NCBI RefSeq assembly: GCF_036178145.1
Contig: NZ_CP108067.1
Location: forward strand, 9,129,001-9,193,000
Length of the DNA: 64,000 nucleotides
From: Streptomyces sp. NBC_00273
GTDB taxonomy: Bacteria > Actinomycetota > Actinomycetes > Streptomycetales > Streptomycetaceae
Direction of reading: 5' to 3'
Shown here piece by piece: positions 45,043 to 53,905 of this stretch. The position numbers and the translations under genes are program-made. The notes under the pieces were generated by a model. The model worked only from the letters and a program-made list of their open reading frames with translations. It did not search any database and was not told where the DNA came from. Within the stretch, counting starts at the first letter, position 1, and each line of letters opens with the position of its first letter.

Positions 45043-45717
45043 GTGATGGAACACCAGGACGTGACCAGGGCGGCCTACGACGGGGTCGTCGAGCTCTATG
45101 CGTCGATGTTCGCGGACCGGCTGGAGACGCAGCCGTTCGCGCGGGCCATGGTCGCCACCTTCGCCGAGCTGGTGCGCGCGACGGGGAACCGGCGGACCGC
45201 CGACGTCGGGTGCGGGCCCGGGCACCTGACGGCCCTGCTGCACGACCTGGAGCTGGACGCCTTCGGCATCGACCTCTCCCCGGGCATGGTCGACCATGCC
45301 CGCCGGGCCCATCCGGAACTGCGGTTCGCCGAGGCGCGGATGGAAGCCCTGCCCGTCGAGGACCGCGCGCTCGGCGGCGTGCTGGCCCACTACTCGATGA
45401 TCCACACCCCGCCCGGGGAGCTGCCCGCACTCCTGGCCGAGCAGGCACGCGTCCTGGCGCGAGGGGGCCTGCTCCTCGTCTCGTTCTTCGCCACCGACGG
45501 ACCGGAACCGGTCCGCTTCGACCACAAGGTGGCGCCCGCCTACAGCTGGCCGGCGGACCGCTTCGCCGAGTTGCTGGCCGGGGCCGGGCTCACCACCTTC
45601 GCCCGGCTGCTCCACGACCCGGCCTCCGAACGGGGCTTCCTCGAAGCCCATGTGCTGGCCCGCCTCGAACCGGACCCGGCAGCGGATCCCGGACGGGTCG
45701 CGCCCCGGCGCAGATGA
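45043..45717 (+). CDS. class I SAM-dependent methyltransferase
   Basis: 224 residues from GTG 45043 (or ATG 45046). TAGCTT lies 6 nt before the GTG, so probably leaderless. Motif I TADVGCGPGHLTALLHD, motif II GIDLSPGMVDHARRAHPEL, then MEALPVEDRALGGVLAHYSMIHTPPGELP and LARGGLLLVSFFATD. Small-molecule methyltransferase, substrate unknown. It follows marR by 34 bp but has its own promoter. Confidence 0.9.
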   Translation: MMEHQDVTRAAYDGVVELYASMFADRLETQPFARAMVATFAELVRATGNRRTADVGCGPGHLTALLHDLELDAFGIDLSPGMVDHARRAHPELRFAEARMEALPVEDRALGGVLAHYSMIHTPPGELPALLAEQARVLARGGLLLVSFFATDGPEPVRFDHKVAPAYSWPADRFAELLAGAGLTTFARLLHDPASERGFLEAHVLARLEPDPAADPGRVAPRRR

Positions 45718-45734
45718 GGCTGCGGGCAGGGATC

Positions 45735-46277
45735 CTAGGCCGAAGGCCGCCCCGTGCGGTGCCGCTCCGGCGCGGTCCGCACGTGGTACGACCAGGTGGC
45801 CGGTACCAGCCCGGCCACCCAGGCGAGGATGACCGCCATGGTTCCGGCGCCGGCCCACGCGTCGAAGACGAGGTCATCCCGGTCTGCGAAGAGGAAGTAC
45901 AGCGCGAGTCCGGTGCCCCACAGGCCGTAGACCGCCAGCAGCGCGGAGCCGGCGACGGCCGGCCAGAGCACCAGCTTCCGCGGCACCGGCCGGCCGGCCA
46001 GCACGGGCAGCCAGCGGGGGACGCGGTGTCCGCACGGATGGACCAGGGCCACCGCCAGCGCGGAGCCCAGCAGGGCCAGGACGCAGAGCAGCCCCAGGTA
46101 GGGGCCGCCGCCATCCGCGTACCAGGCGTCGAACTCCTCCTCGTACGCCCACACGGGAACTCCGAAGGCCCACAACGCATGTAACGGAACGAAGCCGATC
46201 AGCGGTGCCAGACAGGCTGCACAGCCCGCTCCGGTGGCCCACTTCGGCGGGGTTGCCGTCTCGGTCCGCTGTGTCAT
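45735..46277 (-). CDS. membrane protein, about four helices
   Basis: 180 residues; GAGGG before the ATG. Helices AGCAACLAPLIGFVPLHALWAFGV, LGLLCVLALLGSALAVALV, LVLWPAVAGSALLAVYGLWGTGLALYFLF and GTMAVILAWVAGLVPATW. ALHALWAFG-type segments with an external aspartate-rich loop (YEEEFDAWYADGGGPYLG) are common in actinomycete DUF3995-like proteins, a tentative link. Unknown function. Confidence 0.8.
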   Translation of the reverse strand: MTQRTETATPPKWATGAGCAACLAPLIGFVPLHALWAFGVPVWAYEEEFDAWYADGGGPYLGLLCVLALLGSALAVALVHPCGHRVPRWLPVLAGRPVPRKLVLWPAVAGSALLAVYGLWGTGLALYFLFADRDDLVFDAWAGAGTMAVILAWVAGLVPATWSYHVRTAPERHRTGRPSA

Positions 46278-46364
46278 GTAACCCTCGCTCGCTCGCCCGC
46301 ATCGTCATGGCGTACACGACGGTGCCGCACGATCCGGGCCGGCCACGTCGGTCGGGAGGACGAT

Positions 46365-46390
46365 CGTGCTCCCCCGGCCGGGGGAGCACG
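46365..46390 (-). terminator. 26-bp perfect palindrome downstream of the MmyB-type regulator
   Basis: CGTGCTCCCCCGG followed directly by its reverse complement; 13-bp arms, no spacer. 18 nt beyond the regulator stop on the minus strand. Best read as a terminator hairpin, though an uninterrupted palindrome could also bind a dimeric protein. Confidence 0.75.
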
Positions 46391-46408
46391 GACGAAGGAG
46401 ACGATGCG

Positions 46409-47281
46409 TCAGCCGTGGAGCCCCGCACCGACCGGTCGCGTCAGCCGTTCCAGCTCCTCCAGGCGCTCCCGCGTCCGCTGGTCCAGCGGTACGTACGTCA
46501 CGAGCCTCGGCCCGGTCCGCGGCCCGAGCCACAGGTTGGTGTGCTCCAGGTGCAGCAGGCCCACGTGAGCGTTGCGGATGTACTTCGACTTCGCGAGCTG
46601 CCCGCCCACCACCTCGTGGCGGGCCCACACCTCCCGGAACTCCGCCGACGCCCCCTCCAGCCGGGCCAGCAGCGTCTTCCACGCGGGCTCCCCCAGGTGC
46701 TCGGCCATCGCCGCCCGGAACCTCGCCGCCATGAGTCGGTGCGTACTCGGCAGGTCGACCACCGACTCCCGCCACTCCGGGTCGGTGAAGGCGAGCCACA
46801 TGCAGTTGCGGTCTTCCGGCCGCTTGCCGTTCAAGTCGCCGAGCAGCCGCCCGTACGTGGCGTTGTACGCGACGATGTCGTACCTGCTGTTCTGGACGCA
46901 CGCCGGGATGTGGCCCAGCTGGTCGAGCATGGCCCGCACGGCCGGCGTCACGCTGGGACAGGCCGCCGGCGGCGCCGGGTCCAGGCTCCCGGCCAGCGCG
47001 AACAAGTGCTCCCGTTCGCTCACGTCGAGCAGCAGCGCCCGCGCGACCGCGTCCAGCACCTGTGCCGACACCTGGATGTCGCGCGCCTGCTCCAGCCACG
47101 TGTACCAGGTCACGCCCACCGACGACAGGTGCGCGACCTCCTCGCGGCGCAGCCCCGGGGTCCGCCGGCGCGGCCCGCGCACCAGTCCCACCTGCTCGGG
47201 AGCGATCCGCTCGCGGCGGGTGCGCAGGAACTCGGCCAGTTCGTTCCGGCGGACATCGCTTCCAGGAGCCATAGTGGTCAT
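46409..47281 (-). CDS. helix-turn-helix regulator with MmyB-like ligand-binding domain
   Basis: 290 residues from ATG 47281 (an alternative ATG is at 47272). N-terminal XRE-type HTH: ELAEFLRTRRERIAPEQVGL, RRTPGLRREEVAHLSSVGVTWYTWLEQARDIQVSAQVLDAVARAL. C-terminal MmyB-type PAS-like domain: ACVQNSRYDIVAYNATYGRLLGDL, NCMWLAFTDPEWRESVVDLP, RHEVVGGQLAKSKYIRNAHVGLLHLEHTNLWLG. Such regulators bind fatty-acid-like ligands and usually control a divergent gene; here that is an MFS exporter 100 bp away. Confidence 0.92.
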   Translation of the reverse strand: MTTMAPGSDVRRNELAEFLRTRRERIAPEQVGLVRGPRRRTPGLRREEVAHLSSVGVTWYTWLEQARDIQVSAQVLDAVARALLLDVSEREHLFALAGSLDPAPPAACPSVTPAVRAMLDQLGHIPACVQNSRYDIVAYNATYGRLLGDLNGKRPEDRNCMWLAFTDPEWRESVVDLPSTHRLMAARFRAAMAEHLGEPAWKTLLARLEGASAEFREVWARHEVVGGQLAKSKYIRNAHVGLLHLEHTNLWLGPRTGPRLVTYVPLDQRTRERLEELERLTRPVGAGLHG

Positions 47282-47313
47282 GCTCCCAGCCTGCCGCACC
47301 GCCCATCCCGTTG

Positions 47314-47355
47314 CCAGGTACTCCTGGTACCCGGATAAGGACACTCTGGTACCCG
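47314..47355. promoter_or_regulatory. putative operator between MmyB-type regulator and MFS exporter
   Basis: CTGGTACCCG occurs twice (47324-47333 and 47346-47355), 22 bp apart, two helical turns; an inverted copy of the CCAGGTAC part lies at 47314-47321. Positioned in the divergent promoter region, it fits binding by the adjacent regulator. Confidence 0.6.
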
Positions 47356-47381
47356 TCTGACGGTCGGGAGATCGTCGGAGG

Positions 47382-48860
47382 GTGACTCAGATCCCCGTAC
47401 GCAGCAACCCCGTACGCAGCGACCCCGTACGTACCGGCCCCGTGCACACCAACCCCGTGCACAGCGCTCCCGCGCCCGCCGCGCCCCACCTGGGCGGCCT
47501 CGGCCTGTTCACCGTGCTCCTCGGCGCGGCCCTGCCCCTGATCGACTTCTTCATCGTCAACGTCGCACTGCCGTCCATCGAGCACGACCTCGCCGCCGGC
47601 CCCGCCCTCCTGGAACTCGTCGTCGGCGGCTACGGCGTCGCGTACGCCGTCCTGCTGGTCCTCGGCGGGCGCGTCGGCGACAGCCTCGGCCGCCGCCGGC
47701 TCTTCCTCATCGGCATGGCCGCCTTCGGGATCACCTCGCTCGCCTGCGGCCTCGCCCCGAACGCCTGGACCCTCGTCGCCGCCCGCGTCGCCCAGGGCGC
47801 GGCCTCCGCCCTCATGCTGCCGCAGGTGCTCGCCACCATCCAGGCCACGACCGAGGGCCCGCGCCGGGCCCGGGCCATGAGCCTGTACGGGGCCACCGGG
47901 GGCCTGTCCATGGTCGCCGGGCAGATCCTCGGCGGCGTCCTGGTCGCCGCGGACCTCGGCGGAACCGGCTGGCGAGCGGTGTTCCTGGTCAACGTACCCG
48001 TGGTGGTCCTCGGACTGGTCCTCGCGGTGCGCACCGTCCCGGACACCCGGGCCGGCCGGCCCGCGGCCGTGGACGTGCCCGGCACCCTGCTGCTCGCACT
48101 GTCGCTGGTCTCGCTGCTGCTGCCGCTGACCGAGGGGCGGGCCGCCGGCTGGCCGCTGTGGACCTGGATCTCGCTCGGCGTGTTCCCCGTCGCCGCCGCG
48201 GCGTTCTACGTCACCGAGCGCCGGGCCGACCGGCGGGGCCGCACGCCGCTGGTGCCGCCGAGCCTGCTGAGGCTGGAGTCGCTGCGGCGCGGCTTGGTGC
48301 TCCTGCTGCCGTTCTCCGTCGGCTTCAGCGGCTTCATGTTCGTCCTCGCCGTGACCTTCCAACAGGGCCTGGACATGGACCCGGTGACGGCCGGCCTGGC
48401 TCTGGTGCCGATGGCCGTGGCCTTCTTCGGGGCCGCGCTGGCCGGGCCGCGCCTGGTCTCCCGCTTCGGTAGCCGGATCGTCACCGCCGGAGGCGTCGTC
48501 CAGGCGGTCGGGATCGCCCTCCTGCTGGCCACGCTCCGCCACGGCTGGCCGGACCTCGGCGTGGCCGAACTCGCTCCGGGCGTCGCCCTGGCCGGACTGG
48601 GCCAGGGCCTCCAACTGCCCGTGCTGATGCGCCTGATGCTGTCGGATGTCCCCGCCGAACGGGCCGGGGTGGGCGGCGGCGTCATGATCACCGCCCAGCA
48701 GTCCGCCCTGGCGCTCGGCGTCGCCACGCTCGGAAGCCTCTTCCTGGCCCTGGTCCCGACGGCCGGCCTGCGCGCGGCGGTGTCCACCACCCTGCTCGTC
48801 CAACTCGGCCTGATCGCGCTGACCGTACTGCTCAGCCTCCGCCTTCCGCGCATGCGCTGA
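47382..48860 (+). CDS. MFS transporter, DHA2 (14-helix) type
   Basis: 492 residues; GTG start close to GGAGG, so the exact start is uncertain. Residues 5-30 are a five-fold pentapeptide-like repeat (NPVRS/DPVRT/GPVHT/NPVHS). DHA2 drug-exporter features: LPLIDFFIVNVALPSIEHDL (motif D1), LGGRVGDSLGRRRLFLIGM (motif A), RVAQGAASALMLPQVLA (motif B) and GQILGGVLV. Divergent from an MmyB-type regulator, so an inducible exporter is likely. Confidence 0.92.
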   Translation: MTQIPVRSNPVRSDPVRTGPVHTNPVHSAPAPAAPHLGGLGLFTVLLGAALPLIDFFIVNVALPSIEHDLAAGPALLELVVGGYGVAYAVLLVLGGRVGDSLGRRRLFLIGMAAFGITSLACGLAPNAWTLVAARVAQGAASALMLPQVLATIQATTEGPRRARAMSLYGATGGLSMVAGQILGGVLVAADLGGTGWRAVFLVNVPVVVLGLVLAVRTVPDTRAGRPAAVDVPGTLLLALSLVSLLLPLTEGRAAGWPLWTWISLGVFPVAAAAFYVTERRADRRGRTPLVPPSLLRLESLRRGLVLLLPFSVGFSGFMFVLAVTFQQGLDMDPVTAGLALVPMAVAFFGAALAGPRLVSRFGSRIVTAGGVVQAVGIALLLATLRHGWPDLGVAELAPGVALAGLGQGLQLPVLMRLMLSDVPAERAGVGGGVMITAQQSALALGVATLGSLFLALVPTAGLRAAVSTTLLVQLGLIALTVLLSLRLPRMR

Positions 48861-48922
48861 GCGGGCCGCAGGAGTACGGAGCACGTACGGAGCGCCGGGT
48901 GCGGCCGGGCGGAAAGGCCGAA

Positions 48923-48986
48923 GCGCCCGCGCGCGGCCGGTCCGGTTCACCGGGATCGATGAACCGGACCTACCGTGCGCGGGCGC
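48923..48986. terminator. large bidirectional hairpin between MFS and gap genes
   Basis: Inner stem GGTCCGGTTCA / TGAACCGGACC (11 bp, 10-nt loop, 48939-48970) extended by outer arms GCGCCCGCGC (48923-48932) and GCGCGGGCGC (48977-48986) with a short internal loop. Lies between convergent stops. Confidence 0.82.
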
Positions 48987-49018
48987 CGTGCCCGCCCCCA
49001 CCGGGGACCGCTGTCGGG

Positions 49019-50017
49019 TCAGCCCGCGGCGAGGAGCGTGAGCGTGTCGATCACGCGGTTCGAGAAGCCCCACTCGTTGTCGTACCAGGCGACCACCTTG
49101 ACGTGGCGGCCGTCGACGCGGGTGAGCTCCGAGTCGAAGATCGACGAGGCGGGGTTGCCCGTGATGTCGGAGGACACGAGCGGGTCATCGGAGTACTCCA
49201 GCACGCCGGCCAGCGGGCCCTGCGCAGCGGCCCGGTAGGCCTCCAGGATCTCCTCGCGCGTCACGTCGCGGGCGACGGTGGTGTTGAGCTCGACGATCGA
49301 GCCCACCGGGACCGGCACGCGGATCGAGTCGCCCGACAGCTTGCCGTCGAGCTGCGGCAGGACGAGGCCGATCGCCTTCGCCGCACCGGTCGAGGTCGGC
49401 ACGATGTTGACGCCGGCGGCGCGGGCACGGCGGGGGTCGCGGTGCGGGCCGTCCTGCAGGTTCTGCTCCTGCGTGTAGGCGTGCACGGTGGTCATGAACC
49501 CGTGCTCGATGCCCGCGAGCTCGTCGAGCACGGCGGCCAGCGGGGCGAGCGCGTTGGTGGTGCAGGACGCGTTCGAGACGATCGTGTGCAGGGCGGGGTC
49601 GTAGGCGTCGGTGTTGACACCGTACGCGAGCGTGACGTCGGCGCCGTCGGACGGAGCGCTGACGAGCACCTTGCGCGCACCGGCCTTGAGGTGGCCGCGG
49701 GCGGCCTCCGCCGAGGTGAAGCGACCGGTCGCCTCCAGCACGAGGTCGACTTCGAGCTCGGCCCAGGGCAGCTGCTCGGGCTCGCGCTCGGCCAGCACCG
49801 TGATCCGGTGTCCGTCGACGACGAGAACGTTGCCCTCGACGGTCACCGGGCGGCCGAGCCGGCCGGACGTGGTGTCGTACGCGAGCAGCCGCGCGAGGGT
49901 GGCGGGCTCCGTCAGGTCGTTGACGGCCACGACCTCGAGGGCGGTGTCGCGCTCGAGGAGCGCACGCAGCACGTTGCGTCCGATGCGGCCGAATCCGTTG
50001 ATGGCAATGCGAGTCAT
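49019..50017 (-). CDS. gap: type I glyceraldehyde-3-phosphate dehydrogenase
   Basis: 332 residues from ATG 50017 (AAGGGA about 9 nt upstream). Converts glyceraldehyde-3-phosphate and phosphate to 1,3-bisphosphoglycerate with NAD+. TRIAINGFGRIGRNVLRALL (NAD fold), catalytic Cys152 in SNASCTTNALAPL, VHAYTQEQNLQDGPHRDPRRARAA, PTSTGAAKAIGLVLPQLDGKL and VAWYDNEWGFSNRVIDTL. The central glycolytic gene in Streptomyces normally sits with pgk and tpi; here it stands alone, so this is probably an accessory paralogue. Confidence 0.95.
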   Translation of the reverse strand: MTRIAINGFGRIGRNVLRALLERDTALEVVAVNDLTEPATLARLLAYDTTSGRLGRPVTVEGNVLVVDGHRITVLAEREPEQLPWAELEVDLVLEATGRFTSAEAARGHLKAGARKVLVSAPSDGADVTLAYGVNTDAYDPALHTIVSNASCTTNALAPLAAVLDELAGIEHGFMTTVHAYTQEQNLQDGPHRDPRRARAAGVNIVPTSTGAAKAIGLVLPQLDGKLSGDSIRVPVPVGSIVELNTTVARDVTREEILEAYRAAAQGPLAGVLEYSDDPLVSSDITGNPASSIFDSELTRVDGRHVKVVAWYDNEWGFSNRVIDTLTLLAAG

Positions 50018-50122
50018 GACGATGTCCCTTTCGTTCGCCATCAGGTTCGCTTCCGGTCACCGTCCGCGACAGCGGCGAGATCGCCATGGTTCGTAAGGAT
50101 CTCGCCACGCGACGGCCCCGGG

Positions 50123-51079
50123 CTACTCGCCCTGGGTGAAGGTGCGCCGGTACTCGGTCGGGGTGGTGCCCAGGATGCGGTGGAAGTGCAGGCGGAGATT
50201 GGCGCCGGTGCCGAGGCCGACATCGTCCGCGATCTGTTCGACACTGCGCTCCGAACGCTCCAGCAACTCGCGTGCCACGTCGATCCGGGCCCGCATGACC
50301 CACTGCATCGGCGTGTATCCGGTGTCCTCGGCGAAGCGCCGCGAGAAGGTCCGCGCCGAGACCCCCGCGTGCTGCGCCAGCGCCTCCAGGGTGAGCGGTT
50401 CGCCCAGCTGGTGCAGGGCCCACTCACGGGTGGCGGCGAACCGCTCGCCGAGCGGCTCGGGCACGCTGCGCGGCACGTACTGCGCCTGGCCGCCGCTGCG
50501 GTAGGGAGCCGCGACCAGGCGCCGGGCCGCATGGTTGGAGGCGGCCACGCCGAGGTCGCGGCGCAGGATGTGCAGGCACAGGTCGATGCCGGAGGCGGCG
50601 CCGGCCGAGGTGAGCACGCTGCCCTCGTCGACGAACAGGACGTTCTCGTCGAGCCGGACGAGCGGATGCTTCGCGGCGAGGGCCCGCGCGTAGTGCCAGT
50701 GGGTCGTGGCGCGCTTGCCGTCGAGCAGACCGGTGGCGGCGAGCGCGAACGCGCCCGTCGAGATGGCGGCCAGCCGCGCCCCCCGGCCGTGGGCGGCGAC
50801 CAGCGCGTCGATGACCGCCTGCGGCGGGTCCTCGCGGTCGGGGAAGCGGTAGCCGGGGACGAAGACGATGTCGGCCCACGCGAGCGCGTCGAGCCCGTGG
50901 GTGACGTGGTACGACAGGCCGTCGCCGCCCGTGACGAGGCCGGGAGCCGCCCCGCAGACCCGTACCTCGTACGGCATGCTCGCGCGGGTCGTGAACACTT
51001 GCGCGGGGATGCCCACGTCGAGGGGCTTCGCGCCCTCGAGGACGAGGACGGCTACGCGGTGGAGACGGGAGGGCGGCAC
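50123..51079 (-). CDS. GlxA family transcriptional regulator (DJ-1/PfpI plus AraC HTH)
   Basis: 318 residues from GTG 51079, chosen because TACCCT lies 7 nt upstream and the domain begins directly after; the open frame continues upstream through a repeat-rich stretch. N-terminal DJ-1/PfpI-like domain (VAVLVLEGAKPLDVGIPAQVF, GARLAAISTGAFALAATGLLDGKRATTHW) with Ser-Thr-Gly in place of the nucleophile Cys, then a double AraC HTH (LTLEALAQHAGVSARTFSRRFAEDTGYTPMQWVMRARIDVARELLE). It is upstream of gap on the same strand (105 bp), so it may regulate it. Confidence 0.9.
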   Translation of the reverse strand: MPPSRLHRVAVLVLEGAKPLDVGIPAQVFTTRASMPYEVRVCGAAPGLVTGGDGLSYHVTHGLDALAWADIVFVPGYRFPDREDPPQAVIDALVAAHGRGARLAAISTGAFALAATGLLDGKRATTHWHYARALAAKHPLVRLDENVLFVDEGSVLTSAGAASGIDLCLHILRRDLGVAASNHAARRLVAAPYRSGGQAQYVPRSVPEPLGERFAATREWALHQLGEPLTLEALAQHAGVSARTFSRRFAEDTGYTPMQWVMRARIDVARELLERSERSVEQIADDVGLGTGANLRLHFHRILGTTPTEYRRTFTQGE

Positions 51080-51206
51080 GGGGTTCAGGGTACGGCGGGG
51101 GAGGGCACGGTCCGTCGTCCGGCCTTCCGTCGTCCGGTCCTCCGTCGTCACCGGCGGCGAGGACCGGACGGTACGAACGGGGTACCTGGCCTCCCCCCGG
51201 CCGGCG

Positions 51207-52469
51207 CTACAGCTGTCCGGCGATGAGGTCCAGGTCCCCGCGGGTGAAGCCCGGACCGTCGGAGCCGTCCGGGGCGAACGACTCGATGACGGCCTCGACG
51301 GCGGGAGCCGCGTCCGTGCCGTTCACCTCGGTGAACTGCACGTTGTAGAAGACGAGCCGGCCGTCCACGTCCTCGTTGGAGATCTCCAGGACCTCGTCGA
51401 GCCAGTCGGCCGCGTGGGCCACGTTGCCCAACGTACGGTCCAGTTCGCGCAGGGCGCTACGGCCGATGCCCGGCAGCAGCGTCGTGGCGAGGGCCGTGGC
51501 GTCGGCGAAGGTGCGCACGTCGGGCCAGAAGGTGTTGACGGGCCGCGGCCGGGACGCGTCCGTGAAGTCGAAGAACGTGAGCGTGTGGCGGACGCACACG
51601 TGGTGCACGTTCTCCTCGGCCGCCGTCAGCCGCAGGGTGACCTGCCGCCCGCCCACGGCGGCCCGGACCGTGGCGGTGGCGGCGGCGGCCCCGGAGGCGG
51701 CGTACGCCGCGATCGACGGCGCGTTCGACCGGGCCCCGGCGAACAGGCGCCGGCCCTGCTCGGGCGTCGGGAACGGCGTCAGGCCCTTGCGCAGGTTCTG
51801 CTTGGTCGTGGAGTCGTACACCCACTGCTCGCGCAGCGGCGGGTACAGCACCCGCTCACCGCGCTCGATCCGTTCGGCGGCGGTGTGCGCGGTCTGCAGG
51901 TGCCGGTGCAAGGTGGTCCAGAGCGCCGCGTCGTACGTGCCGCGCCCGTGGTCCGCATCGGCCGCGGTCAGCCAGGCGGTCTCCAGCTCCTTGAGCGCGA
52001 TCGACACGGCGTCCATCCGACGGGTGCCCGGGCCGCCCGGCACCGGCTCGGTGTCGGGGTCGAAGTTCATGCCCGGGTCGTTGGCCGGGCTCTGCGGGCC
52101 GAGCGACACCATCAGCGGCAGGTTCCACAGCAGCCGGTGCGGGTTGGGGCTGCCGCTGTGCCCCGCCATGGCCACGGCCTGGGCGACGCTCTCGCCGGCC
52201 ACCGTCCAGCACAGGTTCCAGAACGCCCGCGCCGCCCCCTGGAGCCGGGGGTCCTTCGCGTTCCAGGCCGGAGTGAGCTGCTCGGCGATCGAGCTGAGCC
52301 GCTCCTTGGAGATCTTGTGGTGCAGTGCACCGGATTTCCACTCGGTGGGCAACGCGTAGGCCAGCTTGCCGTCGTTCAGCGGTTTGACGGCCCACTTGCT
52401 CTTGTCCGGGACCTCTTTGGCGGTGCTCGGCGGTGGTGCCGGCCTGCCGGCCACCGGTGACGTCGTCAT
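51207..52469 (-). CDS. conserved hypothetical protein, 420 aa
   Basis: ATG 52469 with GGAGGGAG 7 nt upstream. No recognised domain. Features: KWAVKPLNDGKLAYALPTEWKSGALHHKISKERLSSI near the start, AFWNLCWTVAGESVAQAVAMAGHSGSPNPHRLLWNLPLMVSLGPQSPANDPGMNFDPDTEP in the middle, then TLRLTAAEENVHHVCVRHTLTFFDFTDASRPRPVNTFWPDVRTFADATAL. Overall mixed alpha/beta, soluble, no signal peptide. It is divergent from the HprK-like gene (257 bp apart), which may share control. Confidence 0.75.
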   Translation of the reverse strand: MTTSPVAGRPAPPPSTAKEVPDKSKWAVKPLNDGKLAYALPTEWKSGALHHKISKERLSSIAEQLTPAWNAKDPRLQGAARAFWNLCWTVAGESVAQAVAMAGHSGSPNPHRLLWNLPLMVSLGPQSPANDPGMNFDPDTEPVPGGPGTRRMDAVSIALKELETAWLTAADADHGRGTYDAALWTTLHRHLQTAHTAAERIERGERVLYPPLREQWVYDSTTKQNLRKGLTPFPTPEQGRRLFAGARSNAPSIAAYAASGAAAATATVRAAVGGRQVTLRLTAAEENVHHVCVRHTLTFFDFTDASRPRPVNTFWPDVRTFADATALATTLLPGIGRSALRELDRTLGNVAHAADWLDEVLEISNEDVDGRLVFYNVQFTEVNGTDAAPAVEAVIESFAPDGSDGPGFTRGDLDLIAGQL

Positions 52470-52726
52470 GGCACTCCCTCCGCGGCCCACGGGCGCGGGC
52501 CGGCCCCATCTTCGGGTCCCCGGGGAACGGGCGTCCACCGGTTCCGGCGCATTGGGAAGGGTGGGACGAGGGACCACACGAGAGGGGGTTTCTGACGTGC
52601 CAGGGCCGACCAGCCAGGGCCGACCGGCCCGGCCGACCGGTGGGCTCGGGCCCGGTCCACGGCGGCCGCACGCGGTGGTGACGTGATGTCATGCTTCGGC
52701 AGGGAGGAGGCGGACAGAATGTCCGC

Positions 52727-53737
52727 ATGGAGGCCACGATCCGCTTCGAAGGTCCGGGAACAGGTGCGCAGGACGGCCGGAGGCTGGGGCTCCGGCTCTA
52801 CGACCGGTGCGAGGTCGTCCTCGCGGGGCCGGACGCGTTCGTGGAAGCGGCCGCCCGGTATCTGTGGCCGCAGGCGCGCCCGGTGCCAGCCCACCCCGCT
52901 CTGCCCGCGGTCACACTCGTACCGGGCCGGATCGCGCCGGGGCTGACGGCCGATGCCTCGCGGCGGACGGTCACGCTCTACGCGTCCCCCGACGGTCACG
53001 TCCCCGACTTCAACGAAGGCGTCGAGTACACGGGAGTACCCGGCGTGGACCGGCTCGTCCTCAACCCGCACACCGGCAGCCGGTTCCTGATCACGGGCAG
53101 TGACGTCCGCGTCGTGAACCCCGACGTCGAGTCGGGCACGCGCGACGCCTTGCGGGTCGTCAAGCAGCTGGTGACCACGGAGTTCGAGGCGGCGGGCGTG
53201 TCGACGGTCCACGCGTCCGCGTTCGCCGTGGGCGGCGGGGCCGTCGCCGTGGCGGGACCAGCGGGTGCGGGCAAGACCTCGACCGTCCTCGCTGCGGTCG
53301 CCGCGGGCGCGCGCATGGTGGCCAACGACAAGCTGTACGCCCGTACCGATGCGGGCGGCACCCGCATCCGGGGTTGGACGGATCCCATTCGGGTGATCGA
53401 TGCTCCGGGACGGCCGAAACGGACCGCCACGCTCGCCGCGTACTTCGCGGGCGACGCCGATCGTGTCGTCGTGGACCCGCTGCCCCTGCGATCGGTCGTC
53501 CTGGCGTGCGTCGGCACACCGTCGGTGCCGGTCCGGTGCGAGGAACTGGACCCGACCGCCGGCCTGGTGCTCCTTCGGCAGGAGGTCCTGCCGCCACGGG
53601 TCCGCTGGCTGGGAACCGAGCCCTGCGCGGCGAGCGCCCTGCTCCCACCGTCCGCCGACCGCTTCTTCCGCCTGACGTACGGCTACCGGGACGCGGCGCG
53701 CGCCATGGACCTGCTGATGCGGCGCCTGACGGTGTGA
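52727..53737 (+). CDS. HprK-like P-loop kinase-type protein
   Basis: 336 residues from ATG 52727, with CAGAAT 6 nt upstream (leaderless pattern); an in-frame ATG at 52691 is an alternative. Walker A VAGPAGAGKTSTVLAAVAAGARMVANDKLYAR near residues 180-210, preceded by VHASAFAVGGGAVAV, as in HprK/serine-kinase-like proteins where the P-loop domain follows a strand pair. The N-terminal third is family-specific. In actinomycetes such proteins occur in peptide-modification loci, but no peptide precursor is visible here. Confidence 0.82.
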   Translation: MEATIRFEGPGTGAQDGRRLGLRLYDRCEVVLAGPDAFVEAAARYLWPQARPVPAHPALPAVTLVPGRIAPGLTADASRRTVTLYASPDGHVPDFNEGVEYTGVPGVDRLVLNPHTGSRFLITGSDVRVVNPDVESGTRDALRVVKQLVTTEFEAAGVSTVHASAFAVGGGAVAVAGPAGAGKTSTVLAAVAAGARMVANDKLYARTDAGGTRIRGWTDPIRVIDAPGRPKRTATLAAYFAGDADRVVVDPLPLRSVVLACVGTPSVPVRCEELDPTAGLVLLRQEVLPPRVRWLGTEPCAASALLPPSADRFFRLTYGYRDAARAMDLLMRRLTV

Positions 53738-53905
53738 GCACCTGATCCCGTCCGAAGGCGAGGTACCCGTTGCCTGCGGTTTCTTCCGCAATGGGCCAAC
53801 TGCTATTCATGCGAGCGCCTTTGCCTCACAATGGTCCGTTCGGGCACCGACGCCACACGTGCGGTCGCGGGGGCCCGCGGCACACGAGGCGGGGAGGGCC
53901 TGAAC

